A DNA stretch of 35,008 nucleotides, taken from positions 105,877 to 140,884 of the forward strand of contig JBBHKE010000719.1 of NCBI GenBank assembly GCA_037447655.1. Direction: 5' to 3'. This document shows, one piece after another, positions 1-12,200 of the stretch; the first letter of the stretch is position 1, and every line of letters begins with the position of its first letter. This DNA is from Zygnema cylindricum. Its lineage: Eukaryota; Streptophyta; Zygnematophyceae; Zygnematales; Zygnemataceae. The translations under genes were made by a program, and so were the position numbers. The notes beneath the pieces were generated by a model, which was given only the letters and a program-made list of their open reading frames with translations, had not been told where the DNA came from and did not search any database.

Positions 1-98
1 GGTTTTTCGAGAGAGAGGGAGGGAGGGGGGTGGAGGGCGGGAGGGAGGGAGGGAGGTAGGTAGGGAGGGAGGGACGGAGAGAGAGATAGTGTGTGTGT

Positions 99-181
<83 letters not shown>

Positions 182-250
182 GTGGAGGGAGGGAGAGAGA
201 GACACCCCCAACAGCACATATTTCTGCAGGTAAGGATAGAAGTTAAGGAG
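1..250. repeat. GA/GGGA-rich simple sequence
   Basis: Almost pure purine on the plus strand, with (GA)n, (GGGA)n and a short (GT)n patch, ending near 201 with a short mixed tail. Confidence 0.9.
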
Positions 251-281
251 GAGGAGGCGGTGGGTCCCGACAACTCGCGAT

Positions 282-745
282 ATCACATTCATCATGAGAA
301 GCTTTACCTGGAACTGTACCAAATATAGAGTAAATTTAGAGAGTTTTTTTTTTCTTGTTTTGTTTTTTTTGGTATTATTTCTAGGGTTTTTTACATTTAT
401 CACCAGAAGCTTTACCTGATAATACACACCAAATATAGTGTGGATTCGGATTTTTTTTTCTTTATTGTTATTTATTTTTTTGGGTGCTATTTTTAGGTAT
501 AACACGTTCATCATCAGGAGCATTTACCTGAAAAAAAGACACCGGATATAGTGTGGATTTATGGAGGTTTTTTTTCGTCTGTTTGTTTCTTTATTATTTA
601 TTATTAGTTTTACTCAAGGGTTTTTTTTATTTAATATTATTTTTAGGGATTTTTACATTTATCATCGGAAGCTTTTAGTGAATACACACCGAATATAGTG
701 TGGATTTATAGAGATTGATTTTCTGCTTGCTTATTCTTCATCTTT
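282..745 (+). repeat. Four-copy imperfect tandem repeat, about 110-150 bp
   Basis: Copies begin near 282, 393, 503 and 654. Each opens with a variant of TTCATCATCAGAAGCTTTACCTG, written here only as its core GCTTTACCTG, then CACCAAATATAGTGTGGATT and a long T tract. No gene is seen. Confidence 0.75.
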
Positions 746-897
746 ATTTATTTCTCTTTTACCAGTTTTAAAAAACAAAAGTTGGCAAAAACACAAAAAA
801 ACACCAAAAAAAAAAGGGTTCAGATTTCTCTCACCTCAAATTTTTTATTACATGATTTCAAAATCACAAAAAGTTTTTCTGCAAAAGCCTGCAAAAG

Positions 898-1040
898 AAA
901 AAAAAAAAAAAAAAAAAAAAAAAAGAAAGGGAAAAAAAAAGGGAAAAAAAAAAAAATTCAAACTCACTTAGGGGGGGTGGGGAGGAGGACTGCTAGAGGA
1001 GGGGGGGAGGGAGGCTGGGAGGGGGCAGGAGGGCGTGAAA
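898..1040. repeat. A-run followed by G-rich tract
   Basis: A nearly pure A/AAG run (898-955) is followed by a G-rich stretch with several runs of five or more G (970-1035), which could form a G-quadruplex on the plus strand. The Lys-rich frame across it is an artefact. Confidence 0.8.
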
Positions 1041-1099
1041 GGGCGATCGCTCGGTCGAACCAGATCCAGATCAAAGTCAGAATCCAGATAAAATCATAT

Positions 1100-2190
1100 A
1101 GCATATACGAATGATATATATGTAAGTTTGTGTGTTTTGAAAATTTGGATATTCGTTTCTTATTTTTATTTATCCACTCCTGTACATTAAATCGTTATTA
1201 GTGTTATTAATCGTTATTTCCTTCGAAGTTGCAAAGAAAACGTCACCTTTGAGTAATGTTGGCAAAAAACTAAATAGTGATGGAAAAAAGGAATCCAAAA
1301 TCTAAACGTGTATAAAAAATAACAAACTTGTTTTGTTATTGTTGCCTCGATCTAACCAACATAAATAGCATCAAACGGGTGTATAACTAAAGCTTCCATG
1401 TTCACTTAGGTAATGTTGAATTTAGGGTTGTTTTTACAATTACACCGTGAATCGTTATTAGCCTTATGTACGCTATATCGGCACCCCAAAATTTTGACAT
1501 TGATACCTTAAATAGAACAAATTAAACTATTTAATGACGTGGACCATAATCTGCCACGTCTCCTGGCACTAAATTAGAATGAATGACGCTAATTTTTTCT
1601 TTACTCTACTAATTTCTATAGTCTAATAACGATCCACGTTGTAGCTTCAACGATAAACAACAAGACAATGTTTCGTCGCAAGGTTGTCACAATCGGAGGC
1701 GCAAAACGGGATGAAAAAAGATAAATCACTAGGAGCATAACCTTTGGTAAAAATCAAAGTCACTAGGGCTTTTCAAACAATAGTCGCTTATAGGGCAGCT
1801 TCATTGAATAAATTAGCCTTACTACTTGATAGTTGATACTAGTACTTAATAAGGTGAATTCACTGAATTGTGTAGTTTCTAGGTAAAAAGTAAAACTACA
1901 AAACTGGACCGAATTGTACGAATTACCATGAGGGTAAAACTTCGATAGAGAAAGGGCATATTTGGCCACGCATTCGCCGTTCGTGCACGCACGGTAAACA
2001 TTCTGGCGAAGAAAATACTATCATATTAAGTTATTAACTGTCTAAGCACTAAAAAGTAAAAACAATATTATTTCGTACGTATTTATCCATTCCTCCTGTT
2101 CAAGAAAATACCATTATTTCGTACGCAATTATGCATTCGAGTCACAGTTGTTCAAACTGTATTCTATCCACGATTTAATCGCCCGAACTA
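1100..2190. other. Anonymous AT-rich sequence
   Basis: I see no gene here. One or two diverged units of the 43-bp satellite lie at 2070-2150 in the same orientation as the array at 4969. Confidence 0.6.
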
Positions 2191-2687
2191 TACGGAAGTA
2201 ACGCATTGAACTATATAAAAAATCGATAAAATCGTAAAGGTTTTTATATCCGTACTATTTCGTACATGTAAAAAACTTCGTACGATCGTTAGGAATTCAA
2301 ACTTAGCGCGCGCAAATGGTGCGACACTGCAACGTCTCTTTTCGAAAAAGTCCGTACATTTAGGGTAATATTTTGTACATTTACGTAAAATTCAGTACAT
2401 ATCCCGTAAAATTTATGTTCAGTTTACCGGACAGAAAGTAGTAAGAAGTGCAAAGTATCTTTTCGTCAAAGTCCGTACATTTCCCGTAAAACACCGTACA
2501 TTTCACGTCAAATACAGTACTTTTCTGTAAATTTTACGTACAGTTAACCGGACAGAAAGTACTCTACTTTTTTTTGCGATATTTTCAACAGACACGAATT
2601 AGAAGTAGAAATCGGAAATAATGAGAAATCGAACGATTTGAGCAACAGGCGATTCGTGTTCAAGAAAATACTACTAAGGCCTCTGCT

Positions 2688-3081
2688 CCATTAGAGGAAA
2701 AGTGGGCATGTTTACTGAAAACCATACGATTTCGTACAGATTCGTACCATTTTTTTTTTTTGTCAGATGAAACATGTTAACAAGATGATTCCAATGAAAT
2801 AGGCGTAAGATTGGACCGTTGGATGTAAGCAATCGCGCACATCGTCCAGTGTGAGGAAACTCTCCTCGCGAGGAGAGTTTCTTCACACTGGACGATGTGC
2901 GCGATTGCTTCGCGAATCTAAAATAGTGAGACATCCAGCGGTCGATACTTACGCTTGTAATATAGGAGCCATCCTGAAAACATGCTTCGTCATGTTTCGT
3001 CTGACGAATTTTTTTAAAATGGTACGAATTTGTACGAAATTGTACGACTTCCAGTAAACAACCCCACTTTTCCTCCAATGG
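2688..3081. mobile_element. Nested foldback/MITE-like palindrome
   Basis: CCATTAGAGGAAAAGTGGG at 2688 pairs with its near-complement ending at 3081, and the similarity continues inward to a perfect 24-nt palindrome at 2858-2881 centred on CTCGCGAG. The whole 394 bp folds as one imperfect hairpin, which produces mirror-image reading frames on both strands. Confidence 0.75.
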
Positions 3082-3387
3082 AAGTTCACCCTAAGGGTAG
3101 AATTCCATTAGGCCGTCCCAGTAAATGTACGGAAAATTCTACTGGCAGCGTTTACTGGAAGACTATTCCATTTTGTCGGGCCAGCATCAAACCTTCCTCA
3201 ATTATGATTGGCGCCACGTAGGTTAGAGTCCAAATTTGAAAATCTTAAATAAAATCTTCAAACGGAAAGTCAAAACGAATATCTGTACGACCAGAGGTAG
3301 TCAATGATTCGTACGTAAAGTTTGCTGCCAGATTTTTGATTTTGAAAACGGAAATCAAAATTTCGAAACGGAATGGCAAAAAGACGC

Positions 3388-3442
3388 GGCAAACTTTGAA
3401 GGTCGCGGCAAACTTTGAAGGTCGCGGCAAGCTTTGAATGTC
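3388..3442 (+). repeat. Three copies of a 20-bp tandem repeat
   Basis: GCGGCAAACTTTGAAGGTC is repeated three times, the last copy slightly changed. Confidence 0.85.
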
Positions 3443-3629
3443 GGTGGATGTCAGACGGAGCGTGCGAAAAAAAATTCGGCTCACCTGCATCCGGCGTGGC
3501 AGGCGGCACATGGACCGTACGACGTAGGCACATGGCCTATACGACGTGTAAACCTGTGATCGCTTGTTCAAAGCAGATATTTTCTTTCGTTTTCATGTGT
3601 ACCAATGGTACACGTCTAGTATCGTACAA

Positions 3630-3850
3630 CTCTCCTCGCGAGGAGAGTATCGTGACACTGGATGATGTGCGCGGATTGCTTCGCGGATCTGAAAAAGTGG
3701 AATATCCAACAGCCAGGAATTACGCCTACATCATTGGAGCTTCCCGACAACTTTCCAGTAACGATTTTCGTCTGACAAAAAAAAATTAAGGTACGGCGTG
3801 GTACGGATATGTACAAGCTTGTACTGCGTCCAGTAACGAACCACACTGAA
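3630..3850. mobile_element. Half copy of the CTCGCGAG foldback element
   Basis: From the CTCGCGAG centre at 3635-3642 rightward it follows the right arm of the 2688-3081 element (GACACTGGATGATGTGCGCG, the poly-A stretch, CCAGTAACGAACC), but no left arm is present. Confidence 0.65.
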
Positions 3851-4019
3851 CATAAAAAAAAACACAACCAGTAAAAAACCCTAAACATATAAGTCTAAAA
3901 ATGCAAGGTACCCGGGCGTATCTTACAAAAAGGTGGGAGTAACGCCTTTTTTGGCTGTAAAGTACGATTCTCACCGCTCCCACCAACCGGGCCAACTCGT
4001 AAGAAACCTAGTCTGTTCT

Positions 4020-4100
4020 TCTACTGGAATTCTGCCCTAATTCTTACGCATTTATGCATCTACTGGAATTCTACCCTAATTCTTACGCATTTATGCATTC
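4020..4100 (+). repeat. Two-copy tandem repeat of about 40 bp
   Basis: CTACTGGAATTCTGCCCTAA followed by TTCTTACGCATTTATGCAT occurs twice in succession; its tail resembles the 43-bp satellite unit. Confidence 0.8.
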
Positions 4101-4968
4101 CTGTTCAACAAAATACTATTCATTCGTACCATTGTTCAAAAGTAGGCGTTTTTTTGGTAGGCCTTTGGTCGGCGCCTTTATTGTAAGTTGTGTTATGTGC
4201 TTTTTCATGTGATCTTCCTAGATCGCTACTTTGATCAGCGACCGTCTGATTGTCCTAATCTGACGGTGTAAACAATAATGTTTGGTCCGAATTTTTTAAT
4301 TGTTCCAATTTTCGGTCTGAATGTTTTAATTGGTCTGAATAGGTCCGAATACAATATGGGTCTTAAGGTCATATTGTATGTTTTGCATACAATAGGAATA
4401 TTGTATGGGCCTACTTTCACCTACTTTTGAACTATGATTCGTACGCAATTAGTCAATTACGCATTACTATTATACAGTACACGTTTATGCATTCGTGTCG
4501 CTGTTGTTCAAATCGTGCGATTTTTTCATTTTTTCCTATTGCTACGCATAATTCGTGACCGTTGAAAAAATTGCAAAAAATAGCGATGTACTTTCTGTCC
4601 GGTAAACTGAACGGACAATTTATTGCAGCTGTACGGTAGATACGGTAAATGTACAGTTCTGTACGAAATAAGTACAGACTTTGACGGAAAGATACGCTGC
4701 ACTTTGTAGTACTTTCTATATGGTAAACTGAACAAAAATTTTATGGGAAACGTACGGAATTGTACCGAAAATGTACGGAATATAACGAAAATAGACGGGA
4801 ATTTTACGGAAAATGTACAAACTGCGGTATATGTAAAAAAAAAAATTATATGTACGGAATAGTACGGACGAAAATTCATTAATGATTTTCACGATTCTTT
4901 CAAAATGTTCAATGCGTTCGTTACGTATGATTCGTCACGATTGAGTGGTTCGCACTAAACGGTATGAA

Positions 4969-7545
4969 CAACTATGATTCGTGTTCAAGAAAATAAAATT
5001 ATTTCGTACGCAATTACGCTGGCTTGTTCAAGAAAATACTATTATTTCGTACGCACTTATGCATTCGTATTCAAGCAAATACTATTATTTTGTACACGTT
5101 TATGCATTCGTGTTCAAGAAAATATTATTATTTCTGGGCAATTATACAATCATGTTCAAGATTATAATTCTATTTTGTACTTAATTATACATTCCTTTTC
5201 AAGAAAATACTACTATTTTGTACATAATTATGCATTAATGTTTGGGAAAATACTACTATCGTACGCAATGACGCACTTTGTTGAAAAAAATACTATTATT
5301 TCGTACGCGTTTATGCATTCATATTCAAAAAAATACTATTGTTTTGTATGCATTTATGCACTCGTGTTCAACAACATGCTATTATTTCGTATGGAATTAT
5401 GCATTCGTGTTCAACAAAATATTATTATTTCGTACGCAATTACGCATTCAAATTAAAAATAATGTTTTTTTTTATTACACGTTTATACATTTGTGTTCAA
5501 GAAAATGCTATTATTTTGTATGCAATTACGCAGTCTTGTTCAAGAAAATAATGTTATTTTGTACTCGTTTATGCATTCATGTTCAAGTAAATACTATTAT
5601 TTTGTATGCAATTATGCATTTGTGTTCGAGAAAATACTACTTTTTCATACGCAATTTCGCGTTCATATAACAAAAATACATCATTTCATACTAGTTTATG
5701 CATTCTTGTTCAATAAAATAAAATTATTTTCGTAGTGAATTATACATTTATGTTCTAGAAAATATTATTGTTTCGTTGCAATTACGCTGTCATGTTTAAG
5801 AAACTACTATTATTTAGTACGCAATTATGCATTCGTGTTCAAGAAAATACTATAATTTTGTACACGTTTATGCATCCGTGTTCAAGGAAATACAATTATT
5901 TCATACGCAATTACGCATTCATGTTCAAAAAAGTAATAAAATTTCGCACGCAAGAACTAATTCCTGTTCAAGATATTACTATCATTTCGTACGTGTTTAT
6001 GCATTCTTGTTCAATAAAATAATATTATTTTTTCGTATGCAATTATGCATTCATGTTCAAGAAAATATTATTATTTCTGAACACAATTACGCGGTTTCGT
6101 ACGCAATTATGTATTTTTGTTCAAGAAAATACTATCATTTCTTACGCGTTTATGCATTCATGTTCAAGAATATACTACTATTTCGTACACATTTAAAAAT
6201 CCATGTTCAAGAAAAAAATATTATTTCGTACGCGTTTATGCTTTCCTGTTCAAGAAAGTACTACTATTTTGTACGCAACATGCATTTGTGTTCAAGAAAA
6301 TACTATTATTTCGTACGCATTTATGCATTACTGGTGAAGATAATACTGTTAATTCGTGCGCAATTATACATTAATATTAAAAAAAACACTACTATTTCGT
6401 ACGCTATTACGCATTCCTGTTCAAGAAAACATTATTATTTCGTACGCGTTTTTGCATTTGTGTTCAAGAAAGTACTATTATTTTGTACGCAATTATGCAT
6501 TTGTGTTTAAGAAAATCGTATTATTTCGTACGCAAACACGCATTCTTGTTCAAGTAAATACTATTATATTGTACGCGTTTATGCATTCCTTTTCAATAAA
6601 ATACTGTTATTTCGTATGCATTTATGCATTCCTGTTTTAAAATATATTATTATTTCGTACGCATTCGTGCATTTTGTTCAAGAATATACTACTATTTTGT
6701 ACGCAATTACACATTCTTATAAAAGAAAATACTATTATTTTGTATTTAATTATGCATTCCTGTTCAAGAGAATACTATTATTTCGTACGCATTTATGCAT
6801 TCCTGTTCAAGAAAATACTATTATTTCATACGCAATTACGCATTCTTGTAAAAGAAAATACTATTATTTCGTACTTAATTTTGCATTCCTGTTGAAGAAA
6901 ATACTATTGTTTTGTACGTAATTACGCATTCTTGTTCAAAAAAATACAATTATTTCGTACGCATTTATGCATTCGTGTTCAAGAAAATATTATAATTTCG
7001 TACGTGATTACGCATTCGTGTTCATAACAATACTATTATTTTGTACGCAATTATGCATTCCTTTTGAAGAAAATACTATTATTTCGTATGCAATTACGCA
7101 TTCCTGTTTGAGAAAAGACTATTATTTCGTTCGCATTTATGCATTCCTGTTGAAGAAAATATTATTATTTCGTACGCATTTATGCATTCTTGTTGAAGAA
7201 AATATTACCATTTCGTACACATTTACCCATTTTTGTTTGAGAAAATACTATTATTTCGTACGTATTTACGCATTCTTGTTCGAGAAAATACTACTGTTTC
7301 TTACATGTTTATCCATTCTTGTAGAAGAAAATACTGTTATTTCGTACACAATTATGCATTCGTGTTCAAGATAATACTATCATGTCGCACGCAATTATGC
7401 ATTCTTGTTCAAAAATTTATTATTTTGTACGCAATTATACATTCCTGTTCAAGAAAATACTATTGTTTCGTACGCAATTATCCATTATTGTTCAAGAAAA
7501 TACTATAATTCCGTACGCAATTACACATTCGTGTTCGAATAGAAG
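4969..7545 (+). repeat. 43-bp satellite array, about 60 copies
   Basis: The unit reads roughly TGTTCAAGAAAATACTATTA, then TTTCGTACGCAATTATGCATTC. Each unit holds the palindromes CGTACG and ATGCAT. Copies vary at scattered bases with few length changes. Because 43 is one more than a multiple of three, successive units shift frame and long Tyr/Phe-rich frames stay open by chance; the longest runs about 5827-6510. I treat these as non-coding. Confidence 0.92.
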
Positions 7546-8974
7546 TCACATGGCAGTTATGCACAACTGTAAACCACAGAGAAACCAAAAATTCTAACCT
7601 TTCAGAAGTACAAACTCAATGTAATTTCTTTTTTAGAATAGTGTCGTACCTTTCTTTAAATTCTATACATTCCATCCACTGATATTACAGTTGTTGTTTT
7701 AGTGCGACTCTGGGCAATTCTTCCGTTTCAGTACTTAGCCCATTTCGATCTCACGCGAAATCGAGTCGTACCTTCTTTGACCCGCGATATTTTGGGTACA
7801 CTAATTCGGGTGGGTTTGTGTATCAGCGCTTTGCAAATGCATTATTGTAGGTTGTCAAATTAGGCATGTGGCACTTTGTCATTGGACTACCACTTAGATT
7901 CTTTTCTTTTTCTGCTCTAAATAGTTCGTTTCCTGCAAACGTAGATTATCATTCGCAGAGGCGAGGAAAAAGACTAAGGCTTTATTGATATGTCCAATTT
8001 CGTCCAAATTTACAATTTGTATTCATCCTACTCTATAATAGATTTCTAAAAGCCTCCTCTACTTTGTTTGACATGTGAATGCCTATTCCTTTCTCCCTCT
8101 CCTATCTTTTCTAATTTGCTGCATTCCGTGACGAATCTGAGTTTGGATCTGAGTTTCCTTTGCTAGATTGGATGTCCGTGGTCTTAAGTCTTCTCTTGGT
8201 TACCCGTAATAGCCGACTCCGGTTTTTAACATTCGCCACATGATTCAGCTACAGGAGTGAGTTACAAATCAATAACAAAACAGATTTTGGTAGAATTTCT
8301 ACAGTCATATGCAACCAGGACAACCAACAGTTTCAACGGAACGAAATAAAAAAAACAATTGAAAAGCGAAACACAGTGACAATTGAAAAGCGAAACACAG
8401 TAACAACAATTGCACAACAAACAAAAATGCTTGCTAAACTTCACACTTACAGGACAACTTGAACCATATTTAGTATGTGCCATTTTTGTTTCTCCTTGAT
8501 CCATTCAAACATCCATCTTCCCCCCCCTTCCTCTTTTCTCCCTCTCCCTATCTAGCCAGGATTGACTTTGTATGTTCCCATTCATATTTTGACCTCTGAA
8601 AATCTTAAATCTCTCAAGAATGTTTATACTTTACTAGTTTATCATAAAAGGCCGCAACAACCGTACCCGGTTTAAAATCCCAACTGAAAAATCATAACAA
8701 AAAAGAGAAAAAAAACAATGTAGAACGCTAGAACTTGGTCATTTTCCATGTTAAACGGCCTCAAGTTTGACCAGCCAGCCCGAGTTCACGAAGAGAAATC
8801 ATAGGGGAGTTCCATCAGCCCCAAAAGGGTAGTGCTATTTTTTTGGCAAGCCAACACTGTTGATGTCAAATTTAGATGTTAGCAGTTAAACTGTTTTCAA
8901 AACTTTCGAACTTTCAAAAGTATCAACTGATTCAGAGCAAAGACAGTAGCACTCTTGAATTTTCCGCATGCTCA
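7546..8974. other. Region downstream of the chimeric gene
   Basis: No second gene is recognised. A 24-26 bp tandem duplication (CAATTGAAAAGCGAAACACAG) lies at 8356-8405. The 3' UTR of the minus-strand gene must end in here, but I could not pick a clear polyadenylation site. Confidence 0.5.
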
Positions 8975-9205
8975 TTAACATGGGCCAGCGTTGCTAACGC
9001 AAATCATGGGATTAGCATTTGCCCGGAGGGTTTTTAACGTCTTGGGTGTACATGCCGCTGTGTTGAGGGATTTATACGTATCCGGCTTTTTAAAGCATTT
9101 TTTCAAATTTGCGCAATTGGCCGTTGGTACCAATCTGATAGCCTTTCGATCTGCGCTAGAGCAGCGTCCCATTATTGTTCCCAAATCTCCTTTTTCGAGG
9201 CAAAC
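8975..9205 (-). CDS. Exon 21: end of LysM 3 and C-terminal Cys-rich tail with stop
   Basis: Residues 1120-1195. VCLEKGDLG closes LysM 3; the remaining 65 residues hold seven Cys, several Lys-rich stretches (LKKCFKKPD) and end C-V-S-N-A-G-P-C before TAA at 8975-8977. The tail matches no domain I recognise. No hydrophobic segment or GPI-like C-terminus is seen, so the protein would be released rather than anchored. Confidence 0.78.
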   Translation of the reverse strand, partial: VCLEKGDLGTIMGRCSSADRKAIRLVPTANCANLKKCFKKPDTYKSLNTAACTPKTLKTLRANANPMICVSNAGPC

Positions 9206-12200
9206 CTGGTCACAAACAAAAATAATTTATTTCTGCTCACTAACGATGCACAAATGCATTGGTTGTGCTGAAATATTTTGGGACAGGAGAATGAAGAAGG
9301 CCAGATTTCATATCACTGCAAAACGACCCACCTTTTTCCAACAATATGCGTAATAACAAGTGTTTTGAGTACATACCTCTTCATTATAACCTGACACAGT
9401 GGTGACGTAACTGTCGATGCGTGAACAATATATTCCCACATTGAGGGTGTAGAACTTCATGACATTCTCGAGCTTGTCAGCATCGGGATCCATAAGATTT
9501 GCTATAATTGAATTGCATGTATCTTCTGGTTTTACCTCATAGGATTTTACGCACGGCAGGGGGTATGGAAGTTCGCCTCGCTGGATGCACACCTGAAATC
9601 AAAAACAGTCTATTGAATGAGAAAGGCAACTTCTGTCAACGATTATCATATTTTTCAACACTAAAACTTGTAGGTGTGCTTCGTCTAGTATTCAGCGTAA
9701 AATTTCCCAAACCTGCTGGAAAGGTTGAAGCTTATAGCAGTCGAGGTCTGGATTCGGTGAATTGGGTCCAGAAAGAGCTGTTATATTAAACAATATTTGG
9801 ATTGAATCACAACTGTCGTCCTGCAAAACAGAGAAAGTAGTCCACAATTACTTGTTTCGCAAAAATATATGAATCTGATGAAGGAAGACGACTGTCCAGG
9901 AAATAAACAGACACATACGGTAAGCAATAATGTTCAACCGCAAACAAAGAACAGATTGGACATTGCTCATATACGAGTAAAACAGTTCTGGTTTTAAACG
10001 GTTACCATAACCATGTAATGGGGCGACTAACCTCCATCACAGTATAGGGAAGAGAGCAGTTGCGATAAGCTGTTACGTCGACAATTGTGTTCGACAGCAG
10101 CGGGACGCTGCAATCAAGATTCTGCAAAAAAAGGAAAAATCATTGTGTCATCAGTTCATAAAAAGTTGTTTCTGGATGTGAGTGTTTATTTAACTAGTGT
10201 TAAATCAGGGGTTATCAGTGTATTTAGCTGCGTCACTCATACACTATGTTGTCCATAGCCATTTTCAGCCATGGATTTACCCTCGGAAGCACCACAGACT
10301 ACCCAAAAACAGCCTACTTTGAATCAACACAGAATTCTACAAAAATATCAAAACAAGCTGAAACTACAAACACAGGTATTTTCTCGGCTACAAAATAATC
10401 TCACAAAGTTTCAGACAAAAATAATGAACAGAGTGATCACACCATCTAGTCAAAGTTGCAGAAAAAGTCTGCCAGAATTTTGATAAAACAGACTAACTTC
10501 ACAATGAATTAAAACACAGACTAAGCACACAATAGGCCTGCAAATCTGTGACAATATTAACAGTATATAGAGGAACACACATACAGAATTTCAGACAATT
10601 CTGCCAACAGATCTGAGAGTAATCCTCAGATAAAATTACCAAAAATAACCATAAACAGTTTTTGGTCCAAAAGGTTCCTAAGTCCTAAAATGACTAAGTC
10701 CTACAAATATATACGAGCTTACTGCTGAATGTACGGAGGCATACCAGCCGTACGCTGTCTACCAGCTACCTCTATTAATGTTGGTATACCCGAATACTTC
10801 AAGGTATGTCAAAGTGAGTAAACCTACACTATTACTTAATACACAAAAAGACAAAACAATGTTCGACCAAATATTTATACGTACACACAATCTCACAAAA
10901 CCGTATGTTGAGTCACGCTACGTCACTCAACGAGATTCCTTGAATTTATTCAAAGAATCCGGGTCGTCCAAAAATAAACATTGTGTGATTGACGCGATTC
11001 CGCGTGGCAACAGAATCCAAACGAAATCCACGTGAGTCGTCAAATATCTCGTGACGTCGTGAAACGCATTCACGTCCACTTGCCAAATAAGACGCTCCGT
11101 ACTTGCGGCGTCCTTTTTTCATAAATGCGCATGTCGCATTATGTTTCGTACGAGCGACATCATTTTTCAACATTTCAAATATTTCGGATCGGATCACTTC
11201 ACGATCCGCCGTCCATTTCTCACCGCATTACACACCACTCAAATAGTTCCTCACGTCCCTTTAATTTCGATCGTATAACTACCCCCCCCAATCCGCAAAT
11301 CCATTCGAACCTCCATTCGTACCACCACTTTACTTCCGGTAATAATTTACGCATGAACGTCGCGTGCGCACAAAATGTCGCGTACGCACGAAACTAACTT
11401 TTCAAAACAACACACTAAACACTAATTACGTTGTAACACATATTCAACACTAGGGATGGAAGTAAATGCACCGAAAGTATAAACTTTCTCGGAAAATCAG
11501 TCTGTTTTGCGCCTTGCCATATCTCTGCCGCTATTTATAAAATCGAACTTTTGTATATATATATACTGTACATATAGACATGTATATATTTTGCACTTTT
11601 GAAACCTTCATGTGCATAATAAGTTATCAACAATAACTAAACCACCATATGCAAAAAAACAAGGTTTAATAGACAACCAAAAAAAAAGAAAAATCTGATC
11701 GGGAATGTAAAACGGGTTTGGTGAACTTTTGAAAAGGTGTCATTTATCACAAAATGACCGGTCATATTAGAGATTTTTGGCAGCTAGGAATAAAAGTATA
11801 ATTTGGAAATACCAGATATTTTTCAGGTATACAGAAGAGAAAATCAGTGTCTCAGCGCGAAAAAGCAAAACAAAAATATCAAGTATTGTGAAGTTGTGGA
11901 GATTCTAAGTTACGGAAAACATAAAAAACATTTTTTGCATGTTTTTAACATTTTATGTTTGAAAAACCTCTCCCTCTCCCTCTCCCTCTCCCTCTCCATT
12001 CTGTTGGATTGGCACGTGGATGCCGGTTCAATGCGGCGTAGGTAATACCATACTCGACGCCGCCGGAAATAAAAGGGTACGGACCCACCAGGTATACATC
12101 AAGCTGGCGGCACAGTGGTTAATGCGTTGACAACTTAAGTCACAGGTCTCAGGTTCGAGCCCTAGCCGGCTCAATTTTCCCCAGTGTGGGATGTTGGAGG

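Larger units (their letters stand above)
2190..4925. mobile_element. Inverted-repeat element with 120-bp subrepeats in the arms
   Basis: The left arm (about 2190-2662) and right arm (about 4487-4925) are inverted copies. For example GTTCAGTTTACC-GGACAGAAAGTA at 2418 pairs with its reverse complement near 4715, and ACGCATTGAAC at 2201 with GTTCAATGCGT at 4908. Each arm holds two copies of a unit of about 120 bp marked by CCGGACAGAAAGTA. The centre has no transposase that I can see. It is a non-autonomous fold-back type element; the family is unknown. Confidence 0.6.

Noticed and set aside
782-1114. Lys-rich 110-residue plus-strand protein
   Set aside because: It is a read through an A run followed by a G run.
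2674-3078. 134-residue minus-strand protein
   Set aside because: It spans a foldback palindrome, so the two halves mirror one another and similar frames exist on the other strand.
5827-6510. 227-residue Tyr/Phe-rich plus-strand protein
   Set aside because: It lies wholly in the 43-bp satellite; other frames are open too, and no signal, domain or gene structure is visible.
4969-7545. CRISPR-like array
   Set aside because: The units adjoin without unique spacers and drift along their whole length, and the genome is a plant-lineage nuclear one.
9377-9592. A separate small LysM protein
   Set aside because: It has no ATG of its own and good splice sites at both ends in phase with neighbours that complete the LysM pattern.
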